Of a stretch of 57,818 nucleotides of DNA, positions 42,451 to 51,421 are shown piece by piece. Every line of letters starts with the position of its first letter. Position 1 is the first letter of the stretch. The notes beneath the pieces are model-generated. The model had not been told where the DNA came from. It was given only the letters and a program-made list of their open reading frames with translations, and searched no databases. The stretch covers positions 1-57,818 of the forward strand of contig JAUHYI010000020.1 in NCBI GenBank assembly GCA_030426385.1, written 5' to 3'. The position numbers were made by a program, and so were the translations under genes. This stretch comes from Phycisphaerae bacterium. Lineage in GTDB: Bacteria; Planctomycetota; Phycisphaerae; Phycisphaerales; Phycisphaeraceae.

Positions 42451-43290
42451 ATGTCACCACCCAAAGCACAATCTCACACCCCGCCCGCACTTTGGTCTGT
42501 GTCTTCCTATGGCAAGCAAATCCACCCCATCGGGCATCATTATTGGTACGACAACGAAGTACGCCAGCCCGGCCCCTGGGTGATACAGGCCACCCTGGCA
42601 GGCCAGATCATCTATCGCGATCACGACGGCGAACAACTCCTGGATCCTGGGCAAATCGTGATTTTCTGTTACGGCGAAAAAACCGCCTACGGCCAACCGC
42701 AACCGCTTAGGCAACCTTATACCTGCCTCTGGCTAAACATTCACGGTGCCGGCCTCGCCGAACATCTCTCGACGTTTCGCAAAAGGTTTGGGGCCGTCAT
42801 CAAGCCCGGCGTCAACCATCCATTGCTCGCGGCCATCGCTGAAATCATCACAATCTCCGAACCAACATACTCCGCATCAGACACCGACATCGCCCACGCA
42901 CTGCATCGCTTGGTTATGCAACTGTTCGAATACGCCCAACATCGCCAGACCCAACATCAGTCACCCGTGCAACGCGCTATCGATGCTATCCTGGCCCGAC
43001 CCAACCAACCTTATTCCTTGCAACAAATTGCCGACCGCCACGGCTGCGCGCGTGAACACCTGTCTCGTCAATTCCAACTACAACATGGCCACACCCCCAG
43101 TCAACATCTCGCCGACGCCCGCCTGCATCTGACTTTGCAATTACTTCGCAACACATCTCTGCCCATCGCAGACATTGCCCATCAAGCAGGCTATGGCAGC
43201 AGTCACACCCTGGCGCGTTGCGTTCGACAATCCACCGGCTTACCCCCCAGCGCCCATCGACATATCCCACTGGAAACACCCACCAACTGA
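42451..43290 (+). CDS. AraC family transcriptional regulator
   Basis: A 279-residue protein with an N-terminal cupin sensor domain (about 20-120, with GPWVIQATLAGQIIYRDHDG and LLDPGQIVIFCYGE) and the C-terminal AraC domain (about 180-275: YSLQQIADRHGCAREHLSRQFQLQHGHTP in two helices, then PIADIAHQAGYGSSHTLARCVRQSTGLPPSAHR). It is divergent from the GH4 gene by 156 bases and probably activates it on sugar binding. It is convergent with the FtsX permease gene. Confidence 0.92.
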   Translation: MSPPKAQSHTPPALWSVSSYGKQIHPIGHHYWYDNEVRQPGPWVIQATLAGQIIYRDHDGEQLLDPGQIVIFCYGEKTAYGQPQPLRQPYTCLWLNIHGAGLAEHLSTFRKRFGAVIKPGVNHPLLAAIAEIITISEPTYSASDTDIAHALHRLVMQLFEYAQHRQTQHQSPVQRAIDAILARPNQPYSLQQIADRHGCAREHLSRQFQLQHGHTPSQHLADARLHLTLQLLRNTSLPIADIAHQAGYGSSHTLARCVRQSTGLPPSAHRHIPLETPTN

Positions 43291-43339
43291 CTCGCCAGTC
43301 AAACTGATCCAACAATTCTCAATCACTAAAAAACTAATC

Positions 43340-46300
43340 CTATTCCGCACGCAGCGCGTCAACCAACCGTCCCGCACCAGCCACACGCAACGCAATCACG
43401 ATCGACACAATCCCAACCAGCGCCGACAATCCAATCGTCAAACCAATCGGCCCCATTTCAATTGATGAATTCTGCCACGTCGGCCAAATCGCCACCATCG
43501 CAGCCACCCCACCAACACCCAATCCAATCATCAGCAACACCGCATGCTCCACAAAAACCGACATCCAAATCTGTCGCCGATCAAACCCCACCGCAGTAAG
43601 CAATGCCAATTCACCACGCCGTTCCAATAGATTACGAGCCACCACAATGCCCAACCCAACACAGCCAAGCGCCACACCCAATCCCCCCAGCGCCTGAAAA
43701 ATTCGCAGGTATGTATTCTGCACGCGATTAAACGAAGCCAGACGATCACGCGTCAACGTCACGGACACCCCTTGATCAGCCATGATTTCAGTCAACAGCG
43801 CTTGCGTGTCACGAATAGCATCATCAGAACGATCGCCAAGCGTAGACACGGATTCCGATGAGACGACGAGAGAAGCGGGATGCGTATGTGGCGACATCGA
43901 GTTAAATGCACGAAGGGATGCGGGGGGGAATGTGGTGTGTGTGGGGGATGTGGGGGGGGTGGGGGGGGTGGGGGGGGAGATTAGTAGCATGCTGAAACCG
44001 GACGCGCTGGGGTATAGCATCGTGAAATATTTTTCATCGATGATCAGGCTGCCTTGAAAAATGGAATTCGCCAACGTCGCTACCAACTGAACGCGAAACG
44101 GTTGGCCTCGTTCGTCGACCATATCAATCATGTCACCCAATTTTATTTTCAGCGCCCATTGCGCGGTATTCGCATCTGCAATCGCAGGAACGATCAACAC
44201 ATCACCCGTGGCCTTCGTCGAATGAGCCGCAGCATCCAAGTGGTCTACGCTATCCAATCGGCCCACGCTATCCATGCGGTCCAAATGACTCGGGCTCACC
44301 TGCAACAATGACCAGGCTGATTCGCTTTCCGTCAACGCACGACCACCCACAACATCCATCTGACCCGCAAATGAAAAGGCCTGTCGATCAGCCAATAGCT
44401 GCGCATCCACACCCAACAAACGAGGCGTGACCGTCTGATTCAAATTCAAACAACTCGCATCATCACCCGCACCCACGCGAATTGGCACCACCGACCCCGC
44501 AGGAATTTCATCATCATCCAACCCAAAATGATCACGCCCCACGCGCGTATTGATGTCGTAAGGGATTGGCAGTGTCGATTCCGCAATCAACGCGAACCCA
44601 CCCGTGCCCGTGTTACGACCCGAGACATCGCTCGGCACACCCAGCTCAAAGCCAGCAACCGCAACCACCAGAAACACGCCACTCGACAACGTCACAATCG
44701 CCGCAAGCGATCGACCTCGCCGTCGCGCCAGATTACTTCGCACCAATCCCAATGACGACATCGCTACCAATTTTTTTGACGATCGCCCCCCTACCCACAC
44801 ATTCCCCACACCCTCCACTTTCCCCACCTCCCCCATGCCACGCCCAGTAAAAATCGCATACACCCACGTCAACAAGCCAACCAATAACAACGCACCCGAT
44901 CCAAAAAACACCAACGCAGCTTCAGGACCAGTCGCCCATCGATTCGCCCACCCCAACCCCAAAGCAATGACAACCAACACAACCCCCAACACCGCCGCGG
45001 GCATAGTTCCTATCCGGGCCGTCCCCGACACTCGCCCCACCGCGCCTGCCAACAACGCGCGGGCTGTGTGCCGCATGACTTTTCGCATCGTCAACCACAT
45101 GGCCAACACACTGACCACGAATCCAACCATTGGCCCGACCCATAACCCAACCCACGACGCATGAAACAAAACAATCTCACCCATCGCCTCGCTGTTTCCC
45201 ACGCCAATCGCACCGCCCCATCCTGTCACGCCGTTCGACAACAACGACAAAACAACTTTCGTATACACCACACCCAGCACCACGCCCAACCCAACGCCCA
45301 CGATGGCCGTCAACATCCCCTCAACCCAAACCAGTCGGCGAACCTGTCCCTTCGTCCACCCCAAAGCCAACAGTGTTCCCAATGTTTTCGCACGCTGTTC
45401 CACCCCGAATACAAATAACGTAGTCGTCAACACCATCGCCGCCACAATTAAAAAGAATGACAAACTCAAAAACAGTTGGCCGAAATCAACCGTGCCCTGA
45501 CTCGCTTGCAACGCCTGCCGACGCACCGGCCGCACCTCAATACCCAACCATGCGGGATCGATTCGTGCCAACACCTCTTCATCCGTCACTGATTTTTCAA
45601 AGCGAATTGACGTGGCGGTTCCAAATCGATTCGCCCAGATTTTCTGACCCGTCGCCAGAGGAATAAATGCCCGTGGCGTAGCCCGATATTGCTCCCAATA
45701 TTTTTCATCCGTCGGCCTGATCCGCGATCGATCAATCGCGGGGCCGCCATCCCAATCAGCCATCCGCTCCGCGCCTGCTAATCCCGGAAAATCCGGCGTC
45801 AACGTTCGATCCGCATACATACCCGCAATCGGTTCCACGCGTGCAACTGTTAATTCAACCGACGCTTCAACCAACGCATCACCCGAGTTCGGCAAATAAT
45901 ATGTCAGCGTCAATACATCGCCCACCCCCACCCCTAGATCATCGGCCAACCAATCGTTAATCACGATTTCATCATCAGCCACTTCCAACCCATCCATCGC
46001 GCTAACAATCGAGTACGGCGTTTGCCGATCATCATGGGCAATCGTATTCACAAAATACGTCATCACCCGTTGGCCCGGTAAATCATCCAATGCCGACACG
46101 ATCGGCGCATCAATAAACACACGCCGACTGCGCAGCGCCACGCCACCGTGTTCCATCACATCCAATGACAGTTCTGCATCAGCCAAGGTGATCGGCAACG
46201 CATCACTGCCAACCAGGCCATTCGTTTCATGCAGTGAATCATTGCTATCACTCGGCGCATCACCTCGGCCCAATATCACATTCGATCGGCCTGCCACGTC

Positions 46301-46999
46301 CATCTGCTTCGCCAACCAATCACGATTGACAAACAAATTCATCGGTTCAGATTGTTCGGCCCGCAAACTAAACCGCCCACCTTGTTCCGGCGTCACCAAA
46401 CCCATTGCTCGCACATTCATCGCTAAAACCGCATCACGATGATTGCTCAACGCCGCATCACCCGGCACCGACACCGGCCTGGGCAATCGCACAACCAAAC
46501 CTTCTGCCATCGCCCCATCGCCATGCCCCGTCACTTCCAATCCTAACTGCCGAGCCAACGCATCATTGACATACGCCTGCCCCGGTTCAGGAACAACCAT
46601 CCCTTCAAAAAATTTACCCATCCCCGCATCAACACCAACCACCTGCACTTGATTCGCGCGTGCCCGACCATTCGGCGTCGTCACCGCACCTTGCCCCACA
46701 ATCACACTCGCTACCCCTCCCACCTTGCCTTCCGTATCCTCCACATCCTCGCGTTTCTGCCGCTGACTGTTCAATCGCTGCGCTAAATCATTCGTAAAAA
46801 AACGATCGCCCGGCGCTATGGCAAAATCCGTTGCGCCCAATCGCAACATCGCAGTCCGTCGTAACGTGTAACGCATCGAATCGCCGATCAGCAGCGATCC
46901 GCTTATCACCGCCGTCGCCAGTGCCACGCCCAACATCACGCCGACATTCGTTCGACGGTGATACCACAACGTGCGAAATATCATTAGCAAACCATTCAT
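43340..46999 (-). CDS. large FtsX-type ABC transporter permease (two FtsX domains)
   Basis: The ATG at 46999 (GAGCGA upstream) gives 1219 residues; the frame extends to 47062 without a better start. Hydrophobic N-terminal helix 1 (VGVMLGVALATAVISGSLLI) is followed by a long extracytoplasmic domain. The first FtsX four-helix module is at about 530-700 (FLSLSFFLIVAAMVLTTTLF, then EQRAKTLGTLLALGWTK). After more membrane segments comes a second periplasmic domain. The C-terminal FtsX module contains RRGELALLTAVGFDRRQIW. The domain plan resembles LolCE/MacB-type and related lipid or lipoprotein exporters. It is 17 bases after the ATPase gene. Three low-complexity segments (near 85-100, 720-740 and 1010-1030) coincide with C- or G-rich DNA. 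Confidence 0.82.
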   Translation of the reverse strand: MNGLLMIFRTLWYHRRTNVGVMLGVALATAVISGSLLIGDSMRYTLRRTAMLRLGATDFAIAPGDRFFTNDLAQRLNSQRQKREDVEDTEGKVGGVASVIVGQGAVTTPNGRARANQVQVVGVDAGMGKFFEGMVVPEPGQAYVNDALARQLGLEVTGHGDGAMAEGLVVRLPRPVSVPGDAALSNHRDAVLAMNVRAMGLVTPEQGGRFSLRAEQSEPMNLFVNRDWLAKQMDVAGRSNVILGRGDAPSDSNDSLHETNGLVGSDALPITLADAELSLDVMEHGGVALRSRRVFIDAPIVSALDDLPGQRVMTYFVNTIAHDDRQTPYSIVSAMDGLEVADDEIVINDWLADDLGVGVGDVLTLTYYLPNSGDALVEASVELTVARVEPIAGMYADRTLTPDFPGLAGAERMADWDGGPAIDRSRIRPTDEKYWEQYRATPRAFIPLATGQKIWANRFGTATSIRFEKSVTDEEVLARIDPAWLGIEVRPVRRQALQASQGTVDFGQLFLSLSFFLIVAAMVLTTTLFVFGVEQRAKTLGTLLALGWTKGQVRRLVWVEGMLTAIVGVGLGVVLGVVYTKVVLSLLSNGVTGWGGAIGVGNSEAMGEIVLFHASWVGLWVGPMVGFVVSVLAMWLTMRKVMRHTARALLAGAVGRVSGTARIGTMPAAVLGVVLVVIALGLGWANRWATGPEAALVFFGSGALLLVGLLTWVYAIFTGRGMGEVGKVEGVGNVWVGGRSSKKLVAMSSLGLVRSNLARRRGRSLAAIVTLSSGVFLVVAVAGFELGVPSDVSGRNTGTGGFALIAESTLPIPYDINTRVGRDHFGLDDDEIPAGSVVPIRVGAGDDASCLNLNQTVTPRLLGVDAQLLADRQAFSFAGQMDVVGGRALTESESAWSLLQVSPSHLDRMDSVGRLDSVDHLDAAAHSTKATGDVLIVPAIADANTAQWALKIKLGDMIDMVDERGQPFRVQLVATLANSIFQGSLIIDEKYFTMLYPSASGFSMLLISPPTPPTPPTSPTHTTFPPASLRAFNSMSPHTHPASLVVSSESVSTLGDRSDDAIRDTQALLTEIMADQGVSVTLTRDRLASFNRVQNTYLRIFQALGGLGVALGCVGLGIVVARNLLERRGELALLTAVGFDRRQIWMSVFVEHAVLLMIGLGVGGVAAMVAIWPTWQNSSIEMGPIGLTIGLSALVGIVSIVIALRVAGAGRLVDALRAE
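43922..43979. repeat. G-rich low-complexity element inside the FtsX permease gene (opposite orientation)
   Basis: Runs of GGGGGGGG separated by T, in units like TGGGGGG, lie on the plus strand, so the coding strand is C-rich and encodes SPPTPPTPPTSPT. This is the only copy in the window in this orientation relative to its gene. It could form a G-quadruplex. Confidence 0.7.
44785..44838. repeat. C-rich low-complexity element inside the FtsX permease gene
   Basis: Encodes [20 protein letters not shown] on the coding strand. The sub-stretch 44804-44827 matches 24114-24137 (in the UxaA-like gene) at 22 of 24 bases. It lies in a cytoplasmic loop between membrane segments, a place that tolerates insertions. 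Confidence 0.7.
46710..46752. repeat. C-rich element near the FtsX N-terminus
   Basis: Short C-rich runs (CCCCTCCCACC, CCTCCACATCC) encode EDVEDTEGKVGGVAS in the first extracytoplasmic domain. It is weaker than the other copies but shares the GKVGG peptide. Confidence 0.5.
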
Positions 47000-47016
47000 A
47001 TCATCGCTCGTTCGCT

Positions 47017-47721
47017 TCAGACATATGACACCAACCGCCCCGATGCCAAATGTAAAACACAATCCAACCGTGCCGCTTGATTTTCTGCATGCGTCACCAT
47101 CACCATCGCGGTCTGCTCATGGCGATTCAGTTCGATCAGCAAATCCATCACACCATCAGCCGACGCCTGATCCAGCGCACCAGTCGGCTCATCCACTAAC
47201 AATAATCCTGGCTGATTTATCAGGGCCCGCACAATCGCCACGCGTTGCCGTTGACCACCCGATAGCGCATCAGGCCGATACCCCGCGCGATCGGCCAAAC
47301 CCACCCGATCCAATAACATCATCGCCCGTTGTTGCTCTGATCCATCACGCAGCACGCCTCGTGCCAAGGTCGGCAACAATACATTTTCCATCGCTGAACA
47401 TTGTGGTAATAGATGATGTTCCTGAAAAACAAATCCGATCTGCGTGGCCCGCACCTGGGCTAGATCGCGATCGTTCAAGCCCGTCACATCTCGACCGCCA
47501 ATTTCAATTTCCCCCGACGTTGCCCGATCCAACGTCCCCAGAATATTCAACAACGTCGTCTTACCACAGCCACTCGGCCCCACTATCGCCACCGAATCTC
47601 CCGCTGACAATGACAAATCAATTTGATCCAACACCACCAACGGCTGTTCATCTCCGGGCCTGGAAAAATGCTTACAAACCTTACCCGCGTGCAATATCAA
47701 TGTGTCAGTTTCAACCGTCAT
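47017..47721 (-). CDS. ABC transporter ATP-binding protein (LolD/MacB type)
   Basis: A 234-residue ATPase with all motifs: Walker A GPSGCGKTT (48-56), Q-loop in FVFQEHHLLPQCSAMENV, signature LSGGQRQRVAIVRAL, Walker B LLLVDEPTGALD and the H-loop His in VTHAEN. The LLPQ-type segment and TGALD are typical of the LolD/MacB/FtsE branch that partners FtsX permeases. It is encoded 17 bases before the giant permease, with which it should form an exporter or extractor. It lies 97 bases after the aryl-CoA ligase gene, so it may be part of the long biosynthetic operon or start its own transcript. Confidence 0.93.
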   Translation of the reverse strand: MTVETDTLILHAGKVCKHFSRPGDEQPLVVLDQIDLSLSAGDSVAIVGPSGCGKTTLLNILGTLDRATSGEIEIGGRDVTGLNDRDLAQVRATQIGFVFQEHHLLPQCSAMENVLLPTLARGVLRDGSEQQRAMMLLDRVGLADRAGYRPDALSGGQRQRVAIVRALINQPGLLLVDEPTGALDQASADGVMDLLIELNRHEQTAMVMVTHAENQAARLDCVLHLASGRLVSYV

Positions 47722-47818
47722 TGTTCACAACCAATCGCGTTGTACAGGTCCGTTTAATTGATCCGTGCTTATCGCACAGCCACTATCTCATCACATCCCC
47801 ACTTCATCAATATCTACC

Positions 47819-49072
47819 TCACGATTCCCGCACCCATCGCCGCGCTTTAAATTCATGACGTGGCAACGCCCCCGACTCAGCCGCCACCACGGGTACACGC
47901 AATTGTAGCGCATCCCGCGCCGCCTGCGCCACCTGTTTACAAATCATCTGCACATCTTGCCCCGCCGTCGCCTCAACGCGCACCGTCAATTCCGTCATGC
48001 CCTCGCCTGCCTGCAACACCACCTGATATTCAGCCACACCCACCACCCCACGCACGATCGCATCAATCGCTGACGGATACACATTCACCCCGCGCACCTG
48101 CACCATATCATCCACCCGCCCCAATATTCCACCCACCAACACATCTGTATCGTCCACATCCTGACAAACCAGATCACCCGTGCGATATCGCAACACCGGA
48201 CACGCCGTCCGCGCCAATGTCGTCAACACCAATTCACCACGCTCACCCGGCGCGACACTCTGCCCCGTCTCGGGCACCACCACCTCCGCAAAAAACGCAT
48301 CCGACATCACACGCAAACGACCCGGCCCATCCTGATAGGTCACCGGGCCCACCTCCGTCATCCCGTGATGATCGTACACCGTCGCCTTCGGCCACAGTCG
48401 CTCGATCGCTGATCGCACGCTGGCCACCGATCCCCCCGGTTCTCCTGCCAGAATGATGCGCTCAATCGTTGCCACAAAATTCTGTTTGTTTTTCTCGCGA
48501 TCGCTTTGCGCTACTTGCCCCAAATGCACCGCATACGTCGGCGTACAACACAACGTCGTCACACCATTGTCACGAATCGTTTTCAAACGCAATTCACTAC
48601 TCATCCCACCACCGGGAATACACAGATATCCCAACTGAGTCGCCGATTCAAACGCAGTCCAAAAACCCAGAAACGGCCCAAATGAAAAGGCAAACATTAC
48701 TCGTTCACCACGTTCGCATCCGGCTGTTAAAAAAACACGCTGCCAACAATCCACCATGGCTTGCCATGACGCCGACGTATCCAACCATCGCATCGATTGA
48801 CCCGTCGTCCCACTGGTCTGTGAATAGCGAATGTAATCCACCATCGGCATCGACAAATTGGTGCCATAAGGCGGGTAAGTGAGTTGGTCTTGGGCCAATT
48901 GTGCTTTGGTGGTCATCGGCACGCGCTGTGAAAAATCATGCCACGAAATCACATCGCTCGCATCACGTATGCCCACCCCATGCAAAATCGTTCGATAAAA
49001 ATCATTGCCCGCCAGAACCACGCGGATCAAATTTTGCAACGCTTCGAATTGTTGGGCTCGATCAACACTCAT
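47819..49072 (-). CDS. phenylacetate-CoA ligase (PaaK)-like AMP-forming acyl/aryl ligase
   Basis: A 417-residue ANL-superfamily enzyme. It has the P-loop YSQTSGTTGQSMRW (about 83-96), the aromatic/adenine region YDHHGMTEVGP, the ATP-ribose motif YRTGDLV and the hinge-region sequence GRVDDMVQVRGVNVYPSAID, which is diagnostic of PaaK-type ligases. These activate aryl or acyl acids as adenylates and then thioesters. With a chorismate lyase-like protein encoded in the same operon, 4-hydroxybenzoate is a candidate substrate. The start at 49072 overlaps the preceding membrane-protein gene by four bases, so the two are coupled. Confidence 0.87.
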   Translation of the reverse strand: MSVDRAQQFEALQNLIRVVLAGNDFYRTILHGVGIRDASDVISWHDFSQRVPMTTKAQLAQDQLTYPPYGTNLSMPMVDYIRYSQTSGTTGQSMRWLDTSASWQAMVDCWQRVFLTAGCERGERVMFAFSFGPFLGFWTAFESATQLGYLCIPGGGMSSELRLKTIRDNGVTTLCCTPTYAVHLGQVAQSDREKNKQNFVATIERIILAGEPGGSVASVRSAIERLWPKATVYDHHGMTEVGPVTYQDGPGRLRVMSDAFFAEVVVPETGQSVAPGERGELVLTTLARTACPVLRYRTGDLVCQDVDDTDVLVGGILGRVDDMVQVRGVNVYPSAIDAIVRGVVGVAEYQVVLQAGEGMTELTVRVEATAGQDVQMICKQVAQAARDALQLRVPVVAAESGALPRHEFKARRWVRES

Positions 49073-49599
49073 GATGGTTTAAACAAAGAGACAAGCAACC
49101 CACCCCCCGCGGCCATGGCAATCCCCACATAAAACATCGGGTGAATGGAACCAAACGCTATTTTGCCTGCCTCGTTATGTGGCGGATGTGCAATAAACGC
49201 GGCCACCGCATTCACAATCGGCGCGCCCGCAAAAATAATGGACATGATCACAGGCACCATCGTTGGCTTACCCGCCGCACCAAAAGCCATCACCACAAAA
49301 AATGCGCCCAGCGCCCCAACGATACCCGCGACCAATGACCAACTTACCCCGCGCACGTTCGTCAAAAAATCCCACGACGCTCCATTAAATAGCAACACCA
49401 ACACCGGCGCAATCACCGCCGTCAAAAAATACGCCAACCCCACAAACAAAAATGCCTTGTAGCGTGCATTTGGATCCGTCCGCGGATCGAACGCCATCAC
49501 GCCCGTATGGATAAACACACCATACAAACCCCAGAACGCCACCGTTGATAACGCAAAAACCAACCACATGTAATTACCAGGCATTGTTGTTCTCATCAT
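49069..49599 (-). CDS. multi-pass membrane protein, EamA/DMT-like
   Basis: About 176 residues with five hydrophobic helices (for example YMWLVFALSTVAFWGLYGVFI, given in part, AYFLTAVIAPVLVLLF, SLVAGIVGALGAFFVVMAF and GIAMAAGGGLLVSLF). The pattern, with GIVGALGAFFVVMAFGAAG in a helical pair, resembles one half of a drug/metabolite transporter. No substrate is suggested by the sequence. Several ATGs (49608, 49599, 49596, 49584) are possible starts and no strong ribosome site decides. It is encoded between the thioesterase and the aryl-CoA ligase, and its stop overlaps the ligase start. Confidence 0.7.
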   Translation of the reverse strand: MMRTTMPGNYMWLVFALSTVAFWGLYGVFIHTGVMAFDPRTDPNARYKAFLFVGLAYFLTAVIAPVLVLLFNGASWDFLTNVRGVSWSLVAGIVGALGAFFVVMAFGAAGKPTMVPVIMSIIFAGAPIVNAVAAFIAHPPHNEAGKIAFGSIHPMFYVGIAMAAGGGLLVSLFKPS

Positions 49600-49637
49600 T
49601 AAAACCATTCGTCAAATAGTAAACCCCGACCCCACAC

Positions 49638-50066
49638 TCACTCGCCATCCACCGTCACCGCTTGATCAATCGCTGCGGGAATCGCCGCTGCTCGAAATGG
49701 GCCGCTGCCATCTTCGCGTACCGCATACACCACCGTAATTTCTCCCACCGCGATCGGCTCATCCTCGCCCTCGCGCATAAAACGCATCCGATACGTCACC
49801 GACTTTTCCGTCTTCTGCGTCACGATTAATTCAATCGTAAACTCATCCTCAAACCGCAACGGCCGACGATAATCACAACGCGCACTCACCCGAGGAAAAC
49901 CTTCAACACGCATGCCATGTTGCGTATGCACACTCACGCCTACAGAGCGCAGAAACGCGTGTTCCGTGTCTTCCATGTAACGGAAAAAATTCGAAAAATG
50001 CACAATGCCCGCAGCATCCGTTTCGGAAAATGCCACGCGCCTGGTTATGTGATAGTTACTTGACAT
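49638..50066 (-). CDS. hotdog-fold acyl-CoA thioesterase (4-hydroxybenzoyl-CoA/YbgC type)
   Basis: A 142-residue single-domain hotdog protein. The catalytic block ETDAAGIVHFSNFFRYMEDTEH contains the Asp of the 4-hydroxybenzoyl-CoA thioesterase/YbgC family. CDYRRPLRFEDEFTIEL and the C-terminal strands complete the fold. GGAGAC lies upstream of the ATG. Its frame overlaps the end of the glycosyltransferase gene by 22 bases. In this operon it could hydrolyse or proofread an aryl- or acyl-thioester made by the PaaK-like ligase. The family is clear; the acyl group is inferred. Confidence 0.88.
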   Translation of the reverse strand: MSSNYHITRRVAFSETDAAGIVHFSNFFRYMEDTEHAFLRSVGVSVHTQHGMRVEGFPRVSARCDYRRPLRFEDEFTIELIVTQKTEKSVTYRMRFMREGEDEPIAVGEITVVYAVREDGSGPFRAAAIPAAIDQAVTVDGE

Positions 50067-51421
50067 ATTGTCTCCAAAATCTCCGACGTTTGCATTGCCA
50101 TTCGTTCAGCCGTGAATTCCCGCACCACCGCGTCTTGTCCCGTTCGACCCAACCTGGCCCGACGCTCGTCATCATTCAACATCGCTGCCAGCGCGTCGGC
50201 CAAGGCATTCGCCTCGTCCAGCATCTCCACCTCTTCCAAATCATACAGCATACCCCCGCCCGTCCGTTCGATCACCTCGGGAAACGCCGCATGCCTCGGC
50301 TGCACCACCGGCACACCACACGCAAGCGCTTCCAACACATACAACCCGAACGATTCCCCATACACCGCAGGCACCGACAACACCGACATCGCTCGCAAAT
50401 GCGACAACTTTTCATCGAATGTCACATTTGGCGCGATCACCACTCGATCGCCATGACCCGCATCAATCAATCGCTGATGCTGATCCCGGACAAATTTCAT
50501 ATTCGTTGGCGTCGCGCTGCCCACCAACCGCAAATGCACCTCATCTGCCACCATCCCACGCTCATGCAACAACATAAACGCATCCACCAACGTATGCATC
50601 CCCTTGGTCGGACACAGCCGCGCCAAATAACCAATCGTCATCGATCCAGGCGTAACCTCGCATGCCGACATCGAATCGCCACCCTTTGCCTTATTCGTAT
50701 ATCGCTCTACATCGATGCCGTTGTACACCACTGCCACCCGATCGGTCGGCAATCCCAATCGCGCGGTCATCAAATCGGCATGATACCGACTGACGGCCAC
50801 AAACTGATCCACATCACCAACCTGTTCCCGCAACAAACCCCACGCCTGATCCCGCCAGGGCTGTGGCAGATCATCCAAAAACGTATCTTCGCCTTGCAAC
50901 GTACAAACCACCCGGCACCCCAATGCTTCGGCAATTGGTTTGGCTGCGCTCATCAACAGCGCATTGTTCAGCATCACCACATCCGCATGATCCCACAACC
51001 GCAAATGATCGATCAGTCGCTGCAATTCATCGACCGTCTTCCCATGTTCACCGCGCAACATTTCCACCGTCATCCGCCCCAACTCAACCGGACTGGTCAT
51101 GTCCGATCGCTTGGCCGCGCGATACAACAAACTCGGCCGATCCAACCAACGTTTCATCCACATCGGTATGCGCCGGAATAACCACGACTTCTGTTGCAGA
51201 TACAAATTGATGCCCCCCATCTGCACATCTTCCCCAACTGTCGCCTGCATCGAATCGTTCAATATCGCTGCGCCCGGCTCATCCAACACCAATGGCAAAT
51301 ACAACGGCACCATCAACACCTCATGGCCCAACCGTCGCAACCCACGAGCCAGTGTTTCATCATGCAGACAACTGCCACAATGAAAGTTCCCGGTCCCAGG
51401 GGTCAGCATCGCAATTTTCAT
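50045..51421 (-). CDS. glycosyltransferase family 4
   Basis: A 458-residue GT-B enzyme. The N-terminus PGTGNFHCGSCLHDETLARGLR is a form seen in a GT4 subgroup common in Planctomycetota. The C-terminal donor-binding half has IGYLARLCPTKGMHTLVDAF, the EX7E-type region PAVYGESFGLYVLEALACGVPVV and PRHAAFPEV. It transfers a nucleotide-activated sugar to an unknown acceptor in the cytoplasm, presumably the product of this cluster. Its start overlaps the flavoprotein stop by four bases (ATGA), and its end overlaps the thioesterase start by 22 bases. Confidence 0.9.
   Translation of the reverse strand: MKIAMLTPGTGNFHCGSCLHDETLARGLRRLGHEVLMVPLYLPLVLDEPGAAILNDSMQATVGEDVQMGGINLYLQQKSWLFRRIPMWMKRWLDRPSLLYRAAKRSDMTSPVELGRMTVEMLRGEHGKTVDELQRLIDHLRLWDHADVVMLNNALLMSAAKPIAEALGCRVVCTLQGEDTFLDDLPQPWRDQAWGLLREQVGDVDQFVAVSRYHADLMTARLGLPTDRVAVVYNGIDVERYTNKAKGGDSMSACEVTPGSMTIGYLARLCPTKGMHTLVDAFMLLHERGMVADEVHLRLVGSATPTNMKFVRDQHQRLIDAGHGDRVVIAPNVTFDEKLSHLRAMSVLSVPAVYGESFGLYVLEALACGVPVVQPRHAAFPEVIERTGGGMLYDLEEVEMLDEANALADALAAMLNDDERRARLGRTGQDAVVREFTAERMAMQTSEILETICQVTIT

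Noticed and set aside
43288-43301. TGACT-CGCC-AGTCA hairpin between the convergent AraC and FtsX genes as a terminator
   Set aside because: The stem is only five bases, it overlaps the AraC stop codon and has no T-run. It is too weak to call.
43922-43979. CRISPR array or minisatellite from the repeated GT-G runs
   Set aside because: There are no spacers or regular repeat length. It is a low-complexity G-run within a coding sequence.
46971-47858. A 295-codon plus-strand frame
   Set aside because: It is antisense to the ABC ATPase with complete Walker and signature motifs.
50030-51181. A 383-codon plus-strand frame
   Set aside because: It is antisense to the GT4 gene, which has clear glycosyltransferase motifs. 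The frame is Arg/His/Gln-rich as expected for a shadow.
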